64,000 nucleotides of DNA, from positions 62,001-126,000 of the forward strand of contig CP060755.1 of NCBI GenBank assembly GCA_023205875.1, written 5' to 3'. The position numbers and the translations under genes are program-made. The stretch's first letter is position 1. Every line of letters begins with the position of its first letter. Origin of the DNA: Chloropicon primus. Taxonomy: Eukaryota; Chlorophyta; Chloropicophyceae; Chloropicales; Chloropicaceae. Under the pieces are notes generated by a model. The model ran no database searches. It had not been told where the DNA came from and saw only the letters and a list, made by a program, of their open reading frames with translations. Of the stretch, positions 1-10,385 are shown one piece after another.

Positions 1-536
1 GTCCCGCAGGGTCTGGGGCTCCACGCTGAGCAGCTTGTAAGGGTCGTCCGCCAGCAGGCGCGAGCACTTGCTCTTGACCTGCTCGAAGTTCACGGCGCAG
101 ACGTCGCACAGGGACTGGGTCAGGACGTGCGTCGGCCGAGCGTCCCTGAAGGCTCCCTCCCTCAGCGCGTACAAGCTGTTGTTCTGCGCCAGGGACTCCA
201 CGACCCTGTCGTTGATCTCCCTCTGGCTGGCCTTTGGATCGACGAACGACTCCGTCACCACCTTCTTGCCCATCACCACGTCGGGGGGGAAGTCGCACTC
301 GTGGGTTCTGCGACGAGACAGAGAGAGAGAAAGAGAGAGAGAGAGAGAGTCGACGGAAGCGTCAGCTCATCATTCTTGTTCGCACCACGCGAGGACGACT
401 GGACTGACACTGACATTCCCACGAGTTGTTCCCCTTTCCCCAACTGCGCCACGATCTCCGTAAGCGACGGCAGCAGGGACACCACCCTCACCTCCTCACA
501 AGGCAAAGGCGACGGCGAAGGCAAAGACGTTCCCAT
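1..536 (-). CDS. BtuF-like cobalamin/iron-siderophore binding protein (partial, runs off the window)
   Basis: Reverse-strand gene in two visible exons: 415-536 and 1-307, with an intron at 308-414 (donor GTCAGT, acceptor CAG) holding a GA/CT-rich tract. The first ATG is at 536. Exon 1 encodes the family's opening strand motif VVSLLPSLTEIV. Splicing creates GITHECDFPP, the usual Thr-His-Glu-Cys-Asp step, followed by LTQSLCDVCAV. This matches the soluble-binding-protein fold of vitamin B12 (BtuF/YvrC-type) and ferric-siderophore receptors, in the subfamily with a DVCAV motif. No signal peptide or long transit peptide precedes the fold, so a secreted role is not shown; the ligand is unknown. The protein continues beyond position 1. 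It is divergently paired with the transaldolase-like gene. Confidence 0.8.
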
Positions 537-820
537 CCTCTGGATTGATCCTCCTACCCCGTCGTTCTCAGGAGGTCCGACCACGTGATGGGCCACGTCT
601 TCACGCGCCTTATCTTTTTCGATGAAAAAAAATCTTTTTCGAGGGTTTCAGAGGAGGGAGGAGATCGCGCCAGCGTAGACGACGAACACCAACACCAACA
701 ACAACACCAACACCAACACCAACACCAACAGCAAGCGGAACACAACGCAAGAGACGCACTTTCCGACGACGACGCGACGACGACGACGAGGGAGTATCGA
801 GGGAGAGTATCGAGAGAGAG
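537..820. promoter_or_regulatory. Shared promoter region between the BtuF-like and transaldolase-like genes
   Basis: This 284-bp gap separates two divergent start codons. It holds a CAACAC-type tandem tract (about 685-730), an A-rich run near 625 and repeats of CGACGA and GAGAGTATCGA just before the plus-strand ATG. No TATA box is obvious. Its promoter role is inferred from position. Confidence 0.45.
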
Positions 821-2134
821 ATGATGGTGAAGGTTGGAGTGGCGCGAAGGCAAGGGAGGAACGGGGGGAGGGCGTCGTTGAGCTCGGGGGCGACGACGGG
901 GGGGACACGTGCCAGGGCGAGGGCGTCGTTGAGCTCGGCGTCGAGCTTGGTGGGGACGTGGAGGAGGGCGAGGAGCGGGCTGGTGTCGTCGACGTGCTGC
1001 GCGACGGCGTCCCCGTCGTACGACGCGCCGAGCAACATCTCGGGGGGGACGCAGCTGGAGTCCCTGAGCAAGCTGAGCGAGGTGGTGCGCAACACGGTGG
1101 TGCTGGAGGAGGGGGGGACCTTCAAGGACGCGACGTGCTCCTCCGCCGCGGCGGTGACCTCGCGCATCCTCCTCAAGGTGCTGCGCAACCCGGTCGGCCT
1201 GAGGCAGTACGAGCAACCCATCAAGAGCGCCTTGGCGTACATTGAGCAGACCCAGCCCAAGGAGAAGGACTCCCTCGGGCTCGTGCACTGCTCGCTGGAC
1301 AAGGCCATGGTGAACCTGGGGAGCATGCTCGCGGAGCAGGTCGACGGGAGGGTCTCCACGGAGGTCGACGCCAGGTTCGCGAACGACAAGGACAAGATCG
1401 TCGAGCAGGTCTTGTACCTCTCTAAGCTGTACGAGGAGGTCGGCGTCGGGAACGACAGGGTTCTGTACAGGATCCCCGCGACCTGGGACGGCATCCAGGC
1501 CGCCAAGGTCCTGGAGGCCCAGGGAATTCAGACCCTGCTGACCCTGGTCTGCAGCCTCACCCAGTGCATCGCGGCGGCCGAGGCCGGCGTGAGCGTCGTT
1601 CAGCTCTACGTGGGCAGGGTCAGGGACTGGTACAGGAAGCACCCGAACGCGATCAGGAACCCGGACGGCCCGAGGGAGGACGCCGGCCTGAGCTCCTTCG
1701 ACGCGGACCCCGGCCGCGAGCTCGTGTCCAAGTGCTACAACTACCTCCACAAGTTCTACCCCAAGACGAAGCTCATGGCGGGGGACATCAGGAGCAAGGA
1801 GGACGCCCTCAGCATCGCGGGCTGCGACTACATCGTCCTCCGGCCTCAAATCATCGAGGAGCTCCAGGGGACCCCGAGCATGCTGGGCTACAACGACGGG
1901 CTGATCGCCACCAAGGACTACGCGGACCTCATGCCGGAGCTGAGCCCGGAGAAGGCGGAGGCCACCAAGTTCTCCGACAGGTACACCAAGGGCTGGGGAA
2001 GCGAAAAGGAATTCATGGAATCCATGGGGGAGTGCGGCAGGGACCTGCTCCAAAAGTCGCTCCAGAGGTACTGCGACAGCTTCGAGCAGCTCGAGCCGTA
2101 CTTCTCGAAAATATCGGGAATCAGGACGAACTAA
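821..2134 (+). CDS. Transaldolase-like protein, probably plastid, catalytic Lys replaced
   Basis: The 437-aa intronless protein has an Arg/Ser-rich N-terminal extension of about 85 residues that looks like a plastid transit peptide. The transaldolase barrel follows: KDAT, VSTEVDAR, the IPATWDGIQAAKVLE strand, AAAEAGVSVVQLYVGRVRDWY and AGCDYI. Transaldolase moves a dihydroxyacetone unit between sugar phosphates in the pentose phosphate pathway through a Schiff-base lysine in the motif (I/F)K(I/L)xSTW. Here that residue is Arg217 (VLYRIPATW). The usual NLT and TNP motifs are also changed (LLT, CSS). Normal catalysis is therefore doubtful and the protein may be a pseudoenzyme or have another role. 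It converges on UPF1, with 48 bp between the stop codons. Confidence 0.85.
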   Translation: MMVKVGVARRQGRNGGRASLSSGATTGGTRARARASLSSASSLVGTWRRARSGLVSSTCCATASPSYDAPSNISGGTQLESLSKLSEVVRNTVVLEEGGTFKDATCSSAAAVTSRILLKVLRNPVGLRQYEQPIKSALAYIEQTQPKEKDSLGLVHCSLDKAMVNLGSMLAEQVDGRVSTEVDARFANDKDKIVEQVLYLSKLYEEVGVGNDRVLYRIPATWDGIQAAKVLEAQGIQTLLTLVCSLTQCIAAAEAGVSVVQLYVGRVRDWYRKHPNAIRNPDGPREDAGLSSFDADPGRELVSKCYNYLHKFYPKTKLMAGDIRSKEDALSIAGCDYIVLRPQIIEELQGTPSMLGYNDGLIATKDYADLMPELSPEKAEATKFSDRYTKGWGSEKEFMESMGECGRDLLQKSLQRYCDSFEQLEPYFSKISGIRTN

Positions 2135-2182
2135 AAAAAAAATTTGGACAAGTCGTTTCGTAATACAAAGCTTTATGCGTTT

Positions 2183-5100
2183 TCAATAGTTGTTACCGCC
2201 GCCGTAGTCCGGCTGCCTGTACTGTCCCGTGTCGTAGGCGGTGTACATGTCCGAAGCGGACCTCCAGTTGCCGTTGTCCCCCATGTGGCGCGGGTCGTAC
2301 GGATCGTAGTAATCCCCCGGGCCTCTCGGACCGTCGGCGTAGTAATCGTTGTAGTAATCGGTCCTGTACCCGCCGTACCCACCATCCCCTGGGCCTTCGC
2401 CGTACCAGTGCCTGCCCTGGTCCCTGCCCTCCTGGTCCCCGTACCGGACCCTCCCGTAGCCAGACTGGGCCTTCCACGCGGCGTAGTCCTTGGTCTTGTG
2501 GAAGATGACCATGCTCATCTTCAGGTTGTTCAGCGGGCCCTCCACCAGGAGATCCTTGTCCCTGAAGTGCCTCAGGAGCGCGTTCCAGAGGGGCTGCTTG
2601 CTCAGAAGCTTCGGGTTTCCGAGGATTACGAGGCCGTACTTTGCCCTCGTCAGCGCCACGTTCAGCCTCCTCGGGTCGCTGAGGAAGCCGATCCCCTGGT
2701 GCTCGTTCGACCTGACGCAGGAGAGGATGATGAGATCCTTCTCCCTTCCCTGGAAGGAGTCCACGCTGGCGACCTCGATGTCCTTGTACAGTCTCTGGCC
2801 CAGGGGCCCGCTGCGAAGCATGTGGGCCACGACGTAGGCCCTCTGGCCCTCGTAGGGCGTGATCACCCCGATCTGCTCCGGGTTGATGTTCCCCCTGAGG
2901 AACGTGGTCACGATCTTTTCCACGTTCGCCGCTTCCGTCCTGTTCAGGTACGAAGTTCCCGTAGAGCTGAGCTCCTCCTGACCCATCTGGGAGTAGAACA
3001 TCATGGGCGCGGAGGGCAAGGGCCAAGGGAAGTCCACGTTCGTGAGGGTCCTCTCTGGAGTCGTCACGCCATTCTGCAGGGTGCCCTCGTAAAACATGTT
3101 GGAAGGGAACTCCGACAGGCAAGGGTGCATCCTGTACTGGACCTGCAAGCGGATGGGCTTAATTCCCAAGGCCATCAGCCTCTCGAAGAGCGACTGGACA
3201 AGTCCAGCCTTCTGCACTTTTTTGCACATGATCACGGGCCCAAGCTGGCACTGGTCCCCCACCAGCACGGCCTGCTTGCAATTCATCACCAACGGGATGA
3301 AGCACTCTGGCTCGGTGGCCTGGGTCGACTCGTCGATTAGGACGTGCTTGAATTTCATCTTGCGCAGCCGTGGGTCCCCTGCGCCCACGCAAGTGCAGCA
3401 GATCACATCCGCTGCCTTGAGGAACTCCTGCTCGGACTGCCTTATCAGCTTCATGAGCTTCTTCTCCTCGCTCATGGAGATGTTCTGGTTGGCCCTCTTT
3501 CTCAACAGGCGCTGCAGCTCGTGGTTCTCCGCCGTCTCCACGTTTTGGACCTGGTAATGAAGCGTGAGCTCCTCGACGTTTGACGTGATGGCCTCTCTCG
3601 ACTTTGCCGCGAGCCTGACCACCTTGAGACCCGTCATGTTAATCTTCTCGGCCAGCTGGTCCACGGCGATGTTACTGGGGGCGCACACCAGAATCTGGCT
3701 CTGAAAGGTTTTGGCCATGTGGTAAACGATCGTCGCTGAGGTGACCGTCTTGCCCGTCCCCGGGGGCCCTTGAATCAGGCTCAGGGGGTTCCCCAGCACG
3801 CTGCTCACCGCCTTGATTTGAATCTGATTCAGCGCCGGCAGGTTTGGAGCGTTGTACTTCTTGGGCAGCTTGTTCTTCAAGGGTTGCTCCTCGACGTCGT
3901 GGCCAAGAATTTTGTGGTAGAGGTACTGGCTGAGGGCGTCCTGCTTGACCGCGAATCTCTTGAGAGCCGCCTGCATCCTGTCGTAGGGCGTGCTCTTCCA
4001 AATGAAGTCCACACTGTATCCCGTGGAGTCGTGCTCCGGGAACCATCTCTGGTTCCTGATCTCGAGGCTTATCTCCTCCGTCGCGTTCGTGACTCTGAGC
4101 ACGTTGCCAACGGCACTCCACTCCCTCGTTGGGCCCTTCCACCTGAGCTCCAGCTCGTCCCCTTGCATCAACCGAAGGTCCATGTCATACTGCGTGATGA
4201 CAAAGTTCGCAACGATGGAGCCCTTGTCCAGGGTCTCCCACCTCACCACGATCCCATCCTTGGTCTGGCTCTCCTTCATCTGCTTGTCGTACTCCGCCTC
4301 GAGCTTCACGAGCGGCTGGAAGACAGACTGGTAGTCGTACGCATCGTTATAGTGGAGCATCACCTGTTGGGGGTCCTCCTCCTCCGTCGGCTGGTTCAGA
4401 TCCTCCGCGGTGGCGTCGGGCTTCTGCTTCCACATCTCTTCCAGCCGGTTCACGTCCGCCATCCTCAGCTTCCTCGCCCTGAAAACTTCGTGGTCCAAAG
4501 GATCCTGGACCAACCAAGGCAAAAAGGCCTTGTCCTCGATGATGGGCTGCCACTGAGACAGGTCCCAGTCCTCGTCGTCCTTTATGGCGTTGTTTTGGAG
4601 GCAAGGGTCTCGGCACAATATCATGCAGATCTCCTCAGACTTTGCTCGAATAAAACCCAAGAGGAAGACGTTCCTGCACCCGCAGTTGTAACACTCCAAA
4701 ACCGTTTCACCGAGCGGAGAGTTTTTGTGCAGCACGACTTCCCTGTTCTTCGACTTGATCAAGTGGTACACCATGTGACTGGCACTGGTCCCCGCCCTGG
4801 AGTTGCAAAACCAGTTGCCAGTGCTCTTGCACCGCGCCACGGCGGCCGGGTTGTGGATCCCGCAGTACCGGCAAGCATGCTCCGGAAGCTCCTCCGGGAT
4901 GAGTTCCTCATTGTCCCCCTCCCCGAGTTCGTTCTCGTTTTCGTCCAAGGCCCCGTCCTCGTTGTCCCCCCCCTCCCTGTCACTCCCGCTCCCCCTCCTC
5001 CTCGCCTCCTCCCCTTCCCTCGTTCCCTCCCCTCCCCCCCCGCCGTCCAGCTTGAGGGCCCTGGTCCCCTTCTCCAAGATCTCCTGTTCCCTCTCGTTGT

Positions 5101-5224
5101 CGTCCGTCGATATCGCAGCCTCAATAATACTCTCTGGCTCCACCGCCATGTTCCCTGACTCCCACTCCTCCTGCAAGTCCGCCACCCCCTCCTCCTCTCT
5201 CTCCCTCGTCGCCATCCTCTCCAT
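2183..5224 (-). CDS. UPF1: UPF1 RNA helicase (regulator of nonsense transcripts 1)
   Basis: ATP-dependent 5'-3' SF1 helicase at the centre of nonsense-mediated mRNA decay. The 1013-aa protein starts at the ATG at 5224; reading further upstream would run into the neighbouring TPR gene's first exon. An acidic, Gly-rich N-terminus leads into the Cys/His-rich UPF2-binding domain (about residues 113-210, from HACRYCG to CRDPCL). The helicase core has Walker A GPPGTGKT (about 486), [10 protein letters not shown] (about 628), [32 protein letters not shown] and [13 protein letters not shown] (about 858). The C-terminal tail is rich in Tyr, Gly and Asp. All core motifs are intact, so it should be active. 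No introns. Confidence 0.97.
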   Translation of the reverse strand: MERMATREREEEGVADLQEEWESGNMAVEPESIIEAAISTDDNEREQEILEKGTRALKLDGGGGGEGTREGEEARRRGSGSDREGGDNEDGALDENENELGEGDNEELIPEELPEHACRYCGIHNPAAVARCKSTGNWFCNSRAGTSASHMVYHLIKSKNREVVLHKNSPLGETVLECYNCGCRNVFLLGFIRAKSEEICMILCRDPCLQNNAIKDDEDWDLSQWQPIIEDKAFLPWLVQDPLDHEVFRARKLRMADVNRLEEMWKQKPDATAEDLNQPTEEEDPQQVMLHYNDAYDYQSVFQPLVKLEAEYDKQMKESQTKDGIVVRWETLDKGSIVANFVITQYDMDLRLMQGDELELRWKGPTREWSAVGNVLRVTNATEEISLEIRNQRWFPEHDSTGYSVDFIWKSTPYDRMQAALKRFAVKQDALSQYLYHKILGHDVEEQPLKNKLPKKYNAPNLPALNQIQIKAVSSVLGNPLSLIQGPPGTGKTVTSATIVYHMAKTFQSQILVCAPSNIAVDQLAEKINMTGLKVVRLAAKSREAITSNVEELTLHYQVQNVETAENHELQRLLRKRANQNISMSEEKKLMKLIRQSEQEFLKAADVICCTCVGAGDPRLRKMKFKHVLIDESTQATEPECFIPLVMNCKQAVLVGDQCQLGPVIMCKKVQKAGLVQSLFERLMALGIKPIRLQVQYRMHPCLSEFPSNMFYEGTLQNGVTTPERTLTNVDFPWPLPSAPMMFYSQMGQEELSSTGTSYLNRTEAANVEKIVTTFLRGNINPEQIGVITPYEGQRAYVVAHMLRSGPLGQRLYKDIEVASVDSFQGREKDLIILSCVRSNEHQGIGFLSDPRRLNVALTRAKYGLVILGNPKLLSKQPLWNALLRHFRDKDLLVEGPLNNLKMSMVIFHKTKDYAAWKAQSGYGRVRYGDQEGRDQGRHWYGEGPGDGGYGGYRTDYYNDYYADGPRGPGDYYDPYDPRHMGDNGNWRSASDMYTAYDTGQYRQPDYGGGNNY

Positions 5225-5345
5225 CGATCGCACCGTCGTCAGTCTTCCCTTCCTCTTGCGCCTTCTCCTTCCCTTCAACAAACGAACAGCGGCGAGCAGG
5301 GCGGCCAGGAGAGGAGCACAGAGGAGAAGACACGGACGGGACGGG

Positions 5346-6336
5346 ATGGGAAAGAAGCGGAAGGTAAGACAGCGGACGGAAGAACGGACGGACGGGGCGA
5401 TCAAGGTACTGACGGAACGCATCATATCATCACGTCGTGTGTTTGGTTTTTTTTGGCTTTTTTGGCTTTTTCCCTTACCAGAATAAGGATAGGGTGGATC
5501 CGACGCTGCCACCGGAGGAGAAGGTGGCCAAGCTTGTGGAGAAGAGCGCGGCCAAGGTGGAGAACAGGGAGTGGGCAGCAGCGGAGAACTTCGCGAAGCA
5601 GGCCGTGGCGGAGTGCCGGGAGCACTTCAACAGGGACGAGGACAACATCCTTCATGCGAGGTCGAACCTCCAGCTCGGGCGGGTGTCCCTCAAGCAGGGT
5701 CACTTCGCTCAGGCCCGCAAGCCGATCGACACCGCCCAGAGGGTCGCAGAGGCGAACAGCGACCTTTGGCTCAAGTCAGAAGTCTACGCGCTGCAGGCGG
5801 ACCTTTGCTTCATGCAGAAAAAGAAGAACAACGGAATGCACGACGAGGGGAAGAAGTGGCGGGAAAAGCAGTGGAAGGAGGAGGAGAAAGCGAGGCGAAA
5901 GGATCTTGCCGCGGGCCCAACGTACGCGCCGCCACCACCTGCGCAGGGGATGGTGATGGGCCTGAACCCCTACATGCAGCCGCCGCCCCAGCACCTGCGG
6001 GGAATGATGCTGCCTCCTCAGGGTGGCCCCTACATGCAGCCACCGATGCCTCAGCCTCAGCACTTTCCTCCACACCAAGGATACATGCCGGTTCCTAACT
6101 TGGGCAACAGGGGCCCTCCCCGCGGGCCAGTTCCGGTTCCGGTTCCGGTTCCCGTTGCTGCAGCGGCGCCAGCGGTCGCGGCGAGTCAGCCCGCTTCGAG
6201 CTCCCCGGAGAAGCCGGCCACCACGAAAGCGTCAGAGAATCCAGCAGCGAAGGGGCCAAGCCAGCAGATGATATGGGCGGAGGACTCCGACGTGTCCATG
6301 GAAGAGAAGAGGGCGCAGATGTACAAAGCTAAATGA
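5346..6336 (+). CDS. TPR-containing protein with Pro-rich C-terminus, function unknown
   Basis: Two exons: a tiny first exon 5346-5363 encoding MGKKRK, an intron 5364-5481 (GTAAGA to CCAG), and exon 2 5482-6336. The product is 290 aa. Residues about 20-120 form alpha-helical, TPR-like repeats ([44 protein letters not shown]). A Lys/Glu-rich helix ([18 protein letters not shown]) follows, then a Pro/Met/Gln-rich low-complexity region with a PVPVPVPV run. The last residues, [16 protein letters not shown], form a short motif that looks conserved-like. I do not recognise the family. It is divergent to UPF1, and the two start codons are only about 120 bp apart, so the promoters must be very compact. 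The start rests on the match of exon 1 to a good donor site. Confidence 0.7.
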
Positions 6337-6373
6337 GAGAAGAATAATGGAATGGAATAGATTAGAGAGTAAC

Positions 6374-7901
6374 TTAGTGCCTTTGGCGTATGATCCCGCA
6401 CAGCCCGAGGATTTCAACCAAACCAATGACGACTTCAACAACAATGAGGATGATCACAATCCACTCCAGGAAAGAGGAGTGCTCGTTCTGGTTCTGGTCC
6501 CGAAGCATCTGCGCACAGAAATCAAAGATGAGAGAGAGAGAGAGAGCAGGATCAGTCAGCTAGCGCGAAGGGGGTTGCGAGCAAGACTGAACTCACATCC
6601 AGCATCGCTTCCAAAATTTCGAACCGCGCGTTGAGGATCTCGACCCTGTCGGCGATCTCAAGGTACTCGAAGAGGCTGTCGTAGAGTCCGCAGAGAGCGT
6701 CGGACGCGTCCCAGAAGAAGTCCGGCGTATCCAGCACCGTCGTGAGCAGGTTCACCGCGCACTTCTCCAAGAAGATCGTGCCGATGAGCTGGTGAATTCG
6801 TCTTTTCGTCAGGTTCACCTTTCCTGTTTCCGCCAGCGTCCGGGGCAGCTCGATGTACGAGTCCACCTTCTGCTGGATCCGTGACTCGTAGATCTTCAGC
6901 TTGGTGCTCTGGGCGAGGGGGTAAGCGATCCCGAGCTTTATAACGGAGTTTTTCGACAGGTGTACTCCCATGATTATCGTATCGTTCTCAATTCTTGGAG
7001 GTTGTCCGAGGACATACTGGTACTTGAACTCCTCGTCCTCCACGTCGGACGGCTTCAGGGGCTCTATGGAACAAAGCGAGAAAACGTCACGCAGAATGCA
7101 GTGCTCCTCCTCTCCGCTGGAGAAGCCCCAGAATACGCATACCCCATATTCAAAGCAAAATATCTCTCCGCAATCAGCCCCGGTCCACTGGGACGTGCAC
7201 GAAAAAGTCAGGACCTCGCCGTCCCACTGAAGGTTGGACACCTCCGCGAGAACCCCGTCGCAGAGACGAGCTCTCCCGAGGCCCCCCTTTCGATGCTCGT
7301 CCATGGGCTTGGACCTCAGAACGTCAAGGAGTTGCCCCTTTGCGAACTTCTCCGCGACGCAGTACACAGTGATCCGCCCGGACGACATGTCCGCGGCCGC
7401 CGTGATGCTCTCGAAGCTCGGGTTCTTGCTGGGCGACCTCCCCGCGACCTCGCTGGGATCGTCCACCGTCGCCCCCACCCGAGACCCTCTCCTTTGGATG
7501 TCTATGTTCGCTGAGACCCTGGAGGTCCTCTGCGCCTGGAGCAAGTCGTTCTCCGGGAGCTTCACCGTCCTCCTCTCCCTGGGCGCAGACTTTGGCCTCC
7601 TCTGGTTGCTTTGCAGGAGCTGGCCCGTCACCTGAGAGAGCGCCTGGGCCCTCTGGATCGCTCCCATCGTGTGGGCGTGCCCCTGCAGCCGGTGCGTCAA
7701 GGGCGGGACGTGGTCCGTGGCCACGGGCAACCGCCGGGCCACCGTCGGGTGCACTATCGAGGGCACGTACCTCGGTCCCCCCCCAGCCCCCCTCCCAGTC
7801 ACCGTCGCGCTGGAGTTTGCGTTTGCGTTTGCGTTTGCGTTCGTCCTCCCCTCCCCCCCCAGCAGGGGCTCCTCCAGCAGACCCCTCTCCTCCTCCTCCA
7901 T
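6374..7901 (-). CDS. RMND1/Rmd1-family (DUF155) protein
   Basis: Two exons: 6597-7901 and 6374-6508, with an 88-bp intron (GTGAGT to CAG). The product is 479 aa from the ATG at 7901. The family includes fungal Rmd1 and human RMND1, a mitochondrial inner-membrane protein that supports mitochondrial translation. Evidence: the DUF155 core from TVYCVAEKF through CFEYGVCVFWGF and LAQSTKLKIYE to RVEILNARFEILEAMLD. The terminal exon supplies the diagnostic end, NEHSSFLEWIVIILIVVEV, a C-terminal membrane helix. The N-terminal 140 residues are low-complexity and include an Asn-Ala repeat. No clear mitochondrial presequence is seen, so the compartment is open. Confidence 0.9.
7813..7843. repeat. GCGTTT hexanucleotide tract inside RMND1-like exon
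   Basis: About five copies of a GCGTTT-type hexamer, which encode an Asn-Ala repeat on the minus strand. A similar hexamer tract occurs in noncoding DNA at 38173-38206. Confidence 0.8.
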
Positions 7902-8136
7902 CCCCCAAACCAACCCCTCCTCGCTCCCTTCCCTGGGTTGTATTGTGTTGTGTTGTGTTGTGTTGTCCTCAACTCAAGGTCCTCGTCGTCGTCGTCGCGG
8001 TCGCGGTCGCCATTGTCGTCTGGTCTGGCCCTATTGCGTGTGTGTTGTGTCCTCGCGCCTCGAGCTTCTCCGTCGTAACGCGTTTTAGAGAAAGCCGAGA
8101 GGAAGGACGAGGAGGAGAGGGAGAGGTGCGAGGAGG

Positions 8137-10283
8137 ATGGTGTGCCTGAGTGTGCCGGGGACCGTGAAACAGATCACAAAAGAGGTCGCAAAACAATGCG
8201 TCGTACTCGCCAAGAAAAACGACGAAAACGACAAGGACGAAAAGGACGAAAAGGACCTTGAGGACGAGCTTGGGTTAGGGAGGTCGTCCTTGTCGTCCTT
8301 GTCGTTGTCGTCCTTGTCGTCCTTGTCGTCGCCCCCGCCGTCGACGTCGACGTCAACGTTGGCTTTGGGGCTCACGTGCGGGGCGTGCGGGATGATCTTT
8401 GAGAGCAGGGACGTCCAGGCCGCGCACTTCAAGACGGACCACCACAGGTTGAACGTGAAGAGGGCCCTCAAGGGCAGGCCGCCCCTGAGCCTCGACGTGC
8501 TGGAGGCCATCCTGGCCGCTGGGGACGACCTCTCGAGCATAAGCGGCTCGGACTCGGAGGACTCCGAGGAGGAGGGCGAGGGAGGCAGCCGCCCTGCTGC
8601 AGCGGGGTCCAAGACGATGGTCGCGTTCGAGTACAGGGAGGAGGAGGGCGACACCAGGACGGCCTTTGGGATCCCCAGGAACGTCCTCTTCCCCTGGGGC
8701 TATCGGGAGGAGGACGCCCGAAATGAGTGCAGGGAGGCGCTCGTGCGGCTCTCGGAGTCGAACGGATCGTGGGCCGTCGTCATGGCGAGCGGGGGGCACT
8801 TTGCTGCGGCCGTCTTCCCGTCCGCGGGCGAGAACTCCAAGCCGATGCCCCACAAGACCTTGCACCGGTACGTGGTGAGGGCCAAGGCGGGGGGGAGGCA
8901 GGCCGCCAAGGACGCGACGGGGAAGAAGGCCCAGTCGGCGGGGGCCTCACTGAGGCGACACAACGAGAAGGCCCTCGCCGAGGACATTCGCACCCTTCTG
9001 CGCTCGACCTGGAAAGAGGAGCTGGCGAAGGCTGACTACGTGTTCTTGTCGGCTCCGGGAAGCCACAACGCCTCGATATTCTTCGGGGGGAAGGAGCCCA
9101 TCTTCGACAAGAAGGACCCCAGGCTGCACAAAATACCATTTGCTTGCAGGAGGCCGACCCTCAAGGAGACGTGCAGGATCAAACACTTGCTGTCCACGAT
9201 CCACACCGTCGGCGGGGAGGAGCAGGCGAGGAGGCGGAAGGGGGAGGGGTCCGCCGCGGCGGTGGAAGGGAGAGAAGCCGATCAGGTCCGGGCGGAACCT
9301 GGAAGGGGTGAGCAAGGTGGGGGCAGGGGGGCGGGGGCGGACCAAGAAAATGGCGACGCCGTCGAAGAGAATCCCATGGAGGAGACCGAACTGCACGTCG
9401 CGACGCGGGAGGGCAACGCCGAGAGGGTGCAGTCTCTGCTGGAGGGCGGGGCTGACCCTTGCCGGACGGACTTGAGGGGGAGACCGCCGTACCTGCTCGC
9501 GAAGGTCAAGGAAGTCAGGGACGTGTACAGAAGGTCAGTTGCAAGAAAGTGGAATACAGGAGAGGGGGACGATCCACCCGTCGAGTTCAAGCGCCACTGA
9601 CAACCTTTCTCTTCTTGTCTCCTTCTCGCGCGCGTGTTCCTGAAATGCGCTGCTGCAGGTTCAGAGCCAAGGCGGGCGAGGATCGCTTTGACTGGAAGGC
9701 CGCGGGCGTGCCCCAGGCGCTGACCCAGGAGCTCGAGGAGCAGCAGCAGAGGAAAAAGGCAGCGAAGGATGCCAAGCGAAAGAAGGAGAAGCAGAAGAGG
9801 CAGAAGGCTCAGGCTGCGAAGAAGGCGGCCCAGGAGGCCAAAGCCAAGGAAGAGGAGGAGCAGAAGAAGAAGAGGGAAGAGGAGCAGAAGAGGGGGCCGG
9901 GCGCCAACCCCTTCAACATGTGGGCGAGGCAGCCCACGAAAAGGGAACTCCTGGCACGTGCCGCGGAGGAGAGGATCAAAAAGATGGTGAGTTCACGAAA
10001 CAAGAATTGAAGTTGGAAACAAGCCGATGATAACACGTAAGTCTTGTGGCTGAAGGGCGGCAAGCCTGCGGCTGGGCCGAGGCCAAGACCGCAACCTGCT
10101 TCGAGGGCGTCGTCCGGGGTCGGCGAGCCGAGGCCCCCAAAGTCCAGGGGGCTTTGGATCTTCGCGGCCGCCCTCGCAGTCTTTGGGCTGAGGCAGGGGA
10201 TCCTCCGCAAGAAGGGAGGCTCGGGGAAGAGGAGGAGGGCCTCGGCAGGGCCTCTGTTCGCGACGTACAAAGAGGGGCTTTGA
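8137..10283 (+). CDS. Vms1/ANKZF1-type peptidyl-tRNA hydrolase with C-terminal membrane helix
   Basis: Three exons: 8137-9533, 9659-9986 and 10056-10283. They join in frame to give 650 aa. Vms1/ANKZF1 releases stalled nascent chains from peptidyl-tRNA on 60S ribosomes in ribosome quality control. Domains in order: an N-terminal C2H2 zinc finger (about 77-105, CGACGMIF to HFKTDHH); the VLRF1 domain (about 190-350), with MASGGHFAAAVF, HKTLHRYVVRAKAGGRQ including the family's catalytic Gln, and SLRRHNEKAL; an ankyrin repeat (about 408-450); a Lys/Glu-rich coiled coil; and a VCP-interacting motif RELLARAAEER (about 560-570) that fits RX5AAX2R exactly. The third exon adds one hydrophobic helix (GLWIFAAALAVFGLR, about 606-625) and a basic tail. 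Without splicing at 9987 the protein would end shortly after the VCP motif. Confidence 0.9.
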
Positions 10284-10385
10284 CGCGCGACGCGCGCTGG
10301 GGGTAACATAAAATGACTCTTGAATAAATTAACAACTCTTGATTTAACTTTAACAAAAAGAACAAAACTCTCCGCAAAGCCGTGG

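Noticed and set aside
554-2053. Long minus-strand frame opposite the transaldolase-like gene
   Set aside because: It is a G/C-bias shadow. The plus strand has clear homology, and the antisense translation is Leu/Arg-rich without any domain.
3770-5158. Long plus-strand frame opposite UPF1
   Set aside because: Shadow of a strongly conserved gene; no ATG-led homology.
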